Assembly: GCA_946803715.1 (NCBI GenBank)
Contig: CAMPET010000310.1
Location: 1,336 to 19,881 of the forward strand
Reading direction: 5' to 3'
Source of the DNA: Beroe ovata
Taxonomy: Eukaryota; Ctenophora; Nuda; Beroida; Beroidae
DNA: 18,546 nucleotides
Shown here: positions 13,935 through 18,546 of the stretch, one piece after another
Layout: each line of letters begins with the position of its first letter
Numbering within the stretch: the first letter of the stretch is position 1
The notes under the pieces: generated by a model
The model's input: only the letters and a program-made list of their open reading frames with translations
Told to the model about the DNA's origin: nothing
Databases searched by the model: none
Position numbers and translations under genes: made by a program

Positions 13935-16900
13935 ATGTTATTCATAAGCATGCCCCTGATCTTTTTAATTTCAATCATTGGAGTCTCATCAAGTTATGAA
14001 TTTTGGGATCCAGCTGATGAAAATGCTTATTTAAACACATACTTTTCTAATGAAGATATTACAACAGGATTTCAAATTCTCAGAGATCAGGTAAGTGAAT
14101 TACCATAAATTAATAGAATTAATTTTTGATGAGATTTAATGGAATTGATATCAAATTGCTCTCCCATTTCTCTCCTGTTGGTGTACAAAAATCTATTGAT
14201 AAACTTGTAGATATCCTATTCCAATGATTTCACTTTTTCAGAGACCAGATTTAGTATCACTGCACTCCCTTGGTGAGAGTGGTAATGGACATAGAATCAA
14301 TGAAATAACAATAACTCACAATGTGTCAAATTGGGAAGGTGCAAATAAACCTCATGTAAAGGTAACAAGATGGAAAATTATTGTGTCCCTGAGCTTTCAA
14401 ATTTATGAAGCATATAAGTTCATAACATTTCCGCTTTACCCCCAGTATGTAGGAAATATGCATGGTAATGAAGTTAGGGGCCGTGGTCTTCTCATGAAAC
14501 TTGCATTCTACCTTGTAACAATGGCAGATGATGCAGATGTGGACTACATGCTGAAAAACACCGTTTTCCACTTAATCCCCACACTGAATCCAGACGGTTT
14601 TGAGATCGCTACTAAATCATGCTCTGGCACTGTGGGAAGGTACAATTGGCTGAATCCCCCCGTTTTGCTGATTACTCTTCATAAGAGTTAATTTACTCTC
14701 TAGTGACTCCGTTGAAAAATGAAATAAGCACCCATTCAACAATGTTCAATAATCAATTGCACTCACATTGAGATGTAAGTTTCTTGGTAACCAAATTTCA
14801 TACAGATATACCACTGAGAAAACAGATTTGAACAGAGATTTCCCGAATCCCTGGGTGACTCTTAACAAAGAAATGGGAAGAGAATCTAAACTTATTGCAG
14901 AATATGTAAGTGAATGAGCTGATAGGTAACCCATGGTGATATAACATAGCCTAGAATCATGCAACAGAGGGTATGCAATGTACAGTGTACACCTGCTACA
15001 AATTGCAAGGGAGGTGAGTGATTTGATGTTTTGAAATGTGAACCCTGATTAGTGACATAATGGGGGGTATGTAGCCCAAAAAAAACCAAGGCCGACCCTG
15101 CTTTTCCCATTCTTGGGCTAGGTTTTTTGTGGTTTTTTTTGGTTTTTTTAGGTTTTTTTTGGGTTANATCTAAACTTATTGCAGAATATGTAAGTGAATG
15201 GGCTGACAGGTAACCCATTGTGATATAACATAGCCTAGAATCAAGCAACAGAGGGTATGCAATGTACTGTGCACACCTGCTACAAATTGCAAGGGAGGTG
15301 AGTGATGTTTTGAAATGTGATTAGTGACGTAGTGAATCGTCAGGCTGAATCAGTGCCGGCAGTTATCAGCATCAGTTTCCATGACGGATCTCTTGTTGTC
15401 AACTATCCATGGGATGGGATGAAGGGAGTTCAGACCATGGTTTATGCTGCTTCACCCGATGACAAACTTTTTATACATCTGGGTAAGAAACGGCTGTCAT
15501 GCAATTAAAATCGTCCATTTCTTGATGACACACACAAGTCACAAACTCAACCAGATCAGCGGCAATTTTTCTGCGAGATTTTGAACGGTCTCTTAATATA
15601 AGCTCTTTATAAAGATAGCATTAAAGGGGTAGTCGTATTATTTCATGATTTAGGTATATCATTCACACTCAAGCATTCACACACATCATACACCCTGCTG
15701 TACAAAATTTAGGGGAGAACACAACAGCACACACGGGCTGATCTCAGTTATAGGTTCAATCCCATTTTTCTCGGAGTTTCTTCCCTATACAGTACTTGAT
15801 CATGATCTCATTCAATATTTGTAAAGATGTTTCCCCGTTTTCCAGCGAAATCCTACTCCTTGAACCACAAGACCATGACAAGTAAGCAGAGTCCGTGTGG
15901 AATGAGCTACTTTGAAGACGGCATAACAAATGGTAATAAGTGGTACCAAGTATTTAACGGCATGCAGGATTGGAATTACTACTACAATGACTGTTTTGAG
16001 CTAACTGTTGAACTGGGCTGCTGCAAATACCCCAACGGTTTGTTTGCTAGAGTTTGTCGTGTTCAGTTGATCACCTGCTCCTTTCATGTCAATTGGTATC
16101 TCCCACATACATGGGCCAATATATTGACATATTTGGGCTGATTCATATCAATATAGTAGATCGTGTGGGATATACATGCTGATATTGACATATTTGTTCA
16201 GACATATTTATCTGACGATATTCTGCGAATTTATTAAGTTCCCATGTTTCAGATGCCAATGCCACATTCACAGACGTGTGGTATGATAACTTTGACAGCC
16301 TATTTGCCCTAACCAGTCAAGCACACAACGGCATAAGGGGCAAAGTTCGCGATCACACAGGCACACCAATCTTGGGTAATATCCCTAGCAGATTTCATGA
16401 TTATACAGAACCGAAATTCTGTCTAAGTAGGCATGATAACATGATTAAGCTTATGAGGATTATGCAGAAATGCAACCACTGGTAGATGAATGTCATGAGG
16501 GTGATAATGGACCAACTTTGTGATCTGGTCGGCATATTGAAACAACCTATGGTTGTTCCTCAGAACCATACCCTCATTTATAATGAGATATCCTAGTGGA
16601 TAGAGCCTATTGTCCTCCATTTTCACCTCTAATACACCCCTCATGCCAGAATTTAGGGGTGAATTTTAGATAGGAAAGTGTCCAGGTTGCCCCCTCCCCC
16701 TCCCTCCACTGACAGAATGTTGTTCAGGTGCTGTTATATCGGTATCAGGAGGTGGCAAACCGATAACAGTTCGACACCAGCACGGTTACTACTGGCGACC
16801 GTTGCTCGCAGGATCATACAATGTTACCGCCACAAAATCGGGCTATGCACCCGTCACTCGACGGTAAGACACACACACACACACACACACACACTTTAGT

Positions 16901-17943
16901 ACTCAGAAAGTTTAGTTTTTCATGTCGAAGATGATTTGGGGCCTAATGGACACGTGAAACGTTCACTTTGGAGTGAAATTCCGCCGTTGATTCAATTTTC
17001 TGTTCGATTGCTCGCAATAACGTGTTTTATGGATCACTCAAATCCATCGAACAAGATTTATCCGCTCCCTCTTTTCTGCACTAATGGATCACTACTAATG
17101 CATTTTATGACCGGCACCATGTAAGTTAGGTCTATTATCTGACTTTCCACATGGCACACTCACATTATATCGCGATGAAATATTACTGACCCATGAATAG
17201 GAAATGAACTCAGCCACGTCAATCGCAAACTCAAATTGAGAAAGTAACGCGCGTGGTGTCGAATGATTGCATTTTCAAACGTTTGATTCAATCATGGCCC
17301 GCAGGCCCTAGCATAGCATCATGAACATGTGTTAACTGACAACTCATTGCAGGAACATAAGAGTGAGAGAGTCGGGAGCAACAGAAGTGTCATTCATTCT
17401 TATTCCCAAATCACAAGTAAGAAAACACCATGGAGCAGCGGTGTAACAGTATACATGACACGTGTAACACGTTATGTAACAGCATACATGACGTGTAACA
17501 TGTATTACACGTGTTACACGTCATGTTCGCACTCATCTGATGTTGCTTAACGTGAAGCTGTTTTTAGTGTATGCTTTGTGCAATGTACATTCTATAGATG
17601 TTTCATTCAGTGTTATTTTCCTTGTCTCTTCTGTACGCGAATTTTTAGCTCCCAATGCTGCTGCGTTCTCGAAAACGGCTGGCCCGCAAAATAGAACGTA
17701 TTCGGAAGTGTTATATTGGTTCGAACGGTATAGGTTGCCAAGGCTGAATTTTAGCAATGTGAAAAATTAGGTGAATTGGGTGAATTAGGTGAAATAAAGT
17801 GGTTGTCTTGGTCTCCTATTCAGAGAAATCCCTACTCTCACGCTTTTCAACAACTTCCTCATACTCCGGATTATGTTTTCAAAAGATTAATGGGAATTCA
17901 CTCAGATGATCAGACTGCTATCAATGAAAAGTTCTCTTGGTGA
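13935..17943 (+). CDS. Secreted M14B (N/E) metallocarboxypeptidase, CPN/CPE/CPM/CPD-like
   Basis: Ten exons join in phase: 13935-14090, 14242-14361, 14446-14639, 14806-14905, 15344-15482, 15846-16037, 16253-16375, 16728-16863, 17353-17416 and 17824-17943, giving about 447 aa. Residues 1-19 (MLFISMPLIFLISIIGVSS) look like a signal peptide, and a TGA precedes the start in frame. Catalytic landmarks: zinc ligands H98 and E101 in GNMHGNE and H203 in FHDGSLVVNYPWD; substrate-binding N166-R167 in DLNRDFP; Y281 in GMQDWNY; catalytic E292 in FELTVELGCC. A C-terminal transthyretin-like beta domain follows (about 325-410, with GIRGKVRDHTGTPI, GYYWRPLLAGSYNVTATKSGY). M14B enzymes remove C-terminal Lys or Arg from peptides. 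All active-site residues are present, so an active enzyme is likely. No GPI signal or membrane helix is visible at the C-terminus, so a soluble CPE/CPN-type form is favoured. The last exon (39 aa) is the weakest part: if exon 9 is not spliced at 17416, it runs to a TAA at 17444. Confidence 0.92.
14884..15058. repeat. First copy of a repeat flanking the N at 15167 (exon 4 end and intron)
   Basis: Matches 15168-15328 with about eight substitutions and two small gaps (for example AACCCTG, missing in the second copy). It covers the last 22 bases of carboxypeptidase exon 4, its GTAAGTG donor and the start of the intron. Confidence 0.9.
15118..15166. repeat. Low-complexity GGTTTTTT tract
   Basis: GGT6-8 units repeat up to the N, after TAGCCCAAAAAAAACCAAGG upstream. 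TAGCCCAA (from about 15072) and TTGGGCTA (ending about 15121) are inverted, so the tract can pair with the A-rich stretch. Such sequence often stops assembly, which fits the joint at 15167. The pattern is too irregular to be called telomeric. Confidence 0.8.
15167..15167. other. Single-N assembly joint inside carboxypeptidase intron 4
   Basis: The N follows the GGTTTTTT tract, and the sequence then restarts inside exon 4 (15168-15189 repeats exon 4's last 22 bases). The intron in the real genome is probably shorter than drawn here. Confidence 0.85.
15168..15328. repeat. Second copy of the exon 4 / intron 4 repeat
   Basis: Counterpart of 14884-15058, with substitutions such as GGGCTGACAGG for GAGCTGATAGG. 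It leads directly into the true acceptor TCGTCAG at 15337-15343 and exon 5. Probably the second allele of the same locus joined without collapsing the overlap. Confidence 0.9.
16120..16200. repeat. Short direct and inverted repeats in carboxypeptidase intron 6
   Basis: ATATTGACATATTTG occurs twice (about 16121 and 16181), and GTATCTCCCAC (about 16096) is inverted against GTGGGATATAC (about 16164). The arrangement is an imperfect foldback of about 80 bp. No target-site duplication is obvious. Confidence 0.5.
16869..16894. repeat. (AC)13 microsatellite beside a splice donor
   Basis: The run begins five bases after the donor GT of carboxypeptidase exon 8 (CG|GTAAG, then ACACAC). Confidence 0.97.
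17487..17525. repeat. Palindrome with 14-bp perfect arms, in carboxypeptidase intron 9
   Basis: CATGACGTGTAACA (17487-17500) and TGTTACACGTCATG (17512-17525) flank an 11-bp loop that itself contains ATTACACG. Related words ACACGTGTAACACG lie just upstream (about 17456-17470), so the motif ACGTGTAAC is repeated in both orientations over about 70 bp. Confidence 0.9.
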
Positions 17944-18008
17944 TGTTCATACATAATGCCATTATGTCCGTCACCCGACTTATTTGGTACCCATATAACT
18001 CATAGAGC

Positions 18009-18035
18009 ATGGCCAACACGTATGATAACATTTCG
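18009..18035 (+). CDS. Possible 27-bp first coding exon of another gene
   Basis: ATG in fair context (GAGCATGG) encodes MANTYDNIS and ends at a consensus donor TCG|GTAAGTAT (GT at 18036-18037). It lies only 66 bp beyond the carboxypeptidase stop, in the same orientation. It could alternatively be a splice site within an extended carboxypeptidase 3' UTR. There is no protein family evidence, since nine residues are too few. Confidence 0.25.
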
Positions 18036-18340
18036 GTAAGTATCATCATTCAACTTTTATGATATACCTACATCCAACAGAATGATAGATTCAAGTCTAG
18101 ACAAAGGAACGTATTAAGGATTGAATTATTATCGTTCACGATTCGCGATTGATCAATGATCACGTGACACGTGTTTTATTGTATTGATCTAATGAGCAAA
18201 TATCGGGACCAACGTGAAGTTACCTCGATCTCTTTTCGAGTTTAATCGAAATTTTCTGTAAATACCCTGAATGGTTATGCTATATCGATATGTGTGTGTG
18301 GGGGAGAGGGGTGAGCAAGATAGAGAAACTGTTGGGTGTG

Positions 18341-18370
18341 ACACGTGGTCACTGACCAGTGACCACGTGT
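18341..18370. repeat. 30-bp palindrome with CACGTG ends
   Basis: ACACGTGGTCACTG (18341-18354), AC, CAGTGACCACGTGT (18357-18370): perfect 14-bp arms and a 2-bp centre. Each arm holds one CACGTG E-box core. Confidence 0.92.
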
Positions 18371-18513
18371 AATAGATATGCAATACTCTTCTGCCAAAGT
18401 TTTGACACGTAATATTTTGAACTGAACGTCACACAGCGTTCCTATGGGAATAGTGTAGTGACAGGTAGCTTATTATCAAGATTACCTAATAGTAACACCA
18501 GAATAGTCATATC

Positions 18514-18546
18514 GTGTGTCTGTGTGCGTGTGTGTGTGTGTGTGTG
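18514..18546. repeat. (TG)n microsatellite at the right edge
   Basis: An interrupted GT run (with TCTG and GCG interruptions) becomes pure (TG)n and runs off the window. Confidence 0.95.

Larger units (their letters stand above)
17944..18546. other. Sequence downstream of the carboxypeptidase, with CACGTG palindromes
   Basis: It holds a possible first exon (18009-18035), GATCACGTGACACGTG (about 18159-18174), the 18341-18370 palindrome and the terminal microsatellite. No canonical AATAAA was seen close after the stop codon. Confidence 0.5.

Noticed and set aside
14224-14691. 155-codon continuous frame across carboxypeptidase exons 2 and 3
   Set aside because: It reads through an 84-bp in-frame intron (14362-14445) with good donor and acceptor. 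Removing it restores the family alignment, VK then YVGNMHGNE.
15118-15166. GGTTTTTT repeats as telomeric DNA
   Set aside because: The unit length varies, the tract is short and it is intronic. Low-complexity sequence at an assembly joint is the simpler reading.
17540-17770. 76-codon plus-strand frame with a hydrophobic start, inside carboxypeptidase intron 9
   Set aside because: It lies between two exons that join in phase and has no family similarity and no clear splice or promoter context. The opposite strand is also open over the same bases, which suggests chance.

Overview
The window looks like an animal (invertebrate metazoan) nuclear genome. It carries three recognisable protein-coding genes with short GT-AG introns (mostly about 80-500 bp): a BTB-BACK (KLHL/Kelch-like) gene, a vacuolar H+-ATPase B subunit gene and a secreted M14B metallocarboxypeptidase. 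CpG-rich noncoding stretches, dinucleotide microsatellites, a small inverted-repeat element and single-N assembly joints are also present. I could not assign a species. Sequence runs off both ends in (CA)n/(TG)n microsatellite, so this may be a whole small scaffold.

Layout: 1-33 is a (CA)n microsatellite. 34-1527 (minus) is the 5' part of a KLHL gene (N-terminus, BTB, start of BACK); its Kelch repeats would lie to the left of the window. 1744-5711 is a block with a second copy at 8252-11752; each copy contains V-ATPase B exons on the minus strand plus about 1.2 kb of downstream sequence. Copy 1 has lost exon 1 at a single-N joint (5712). 5713-7214 is sequence of unknown origin between two Ns. 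7216-7826 is a third, 3'-terminal V-ATPase B fragment that by eye is identical to copy 2 and sits between single Ns. 9322-12108 is the complete V-ATPase B gene (10 coding exons, 516 aa). 12109-13934 is a head-to-head intergenic region. 13935-17943 (plus) is a 10-exon carboxypeptidase of about 447 aa. A possible tiny first exon of another plus-strand gene is at 18009-18035, and the window ends in (TG)n.

The duplicated V-ATPase region, the third fragment and a roughly 160-bp repeat around the N at 15167 all look like overlapping or allelic contigs placed end to end. The two V-ATPase copies encode the same residues in every shared exon, yet differ by indels, an inversion-like rearrangement and one Mutator-like MITE insertion. 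The apparent tandem duplication should therefore be treated as probable haplotype redundancy until read depth says otherwise.

The three genes do not form an obvious pathway: a ubiquitin-ligase adaptor, a proton-pump subunit and a secretory-pathway peptide-processing enzyme. I found no convincing novel multi-gene system. The most interesting items are the MITE with its empty site, a 75-bp near-perfect palindrome at a rearranged site, CACGTG-containing palindromes, and the assembly structure itself.
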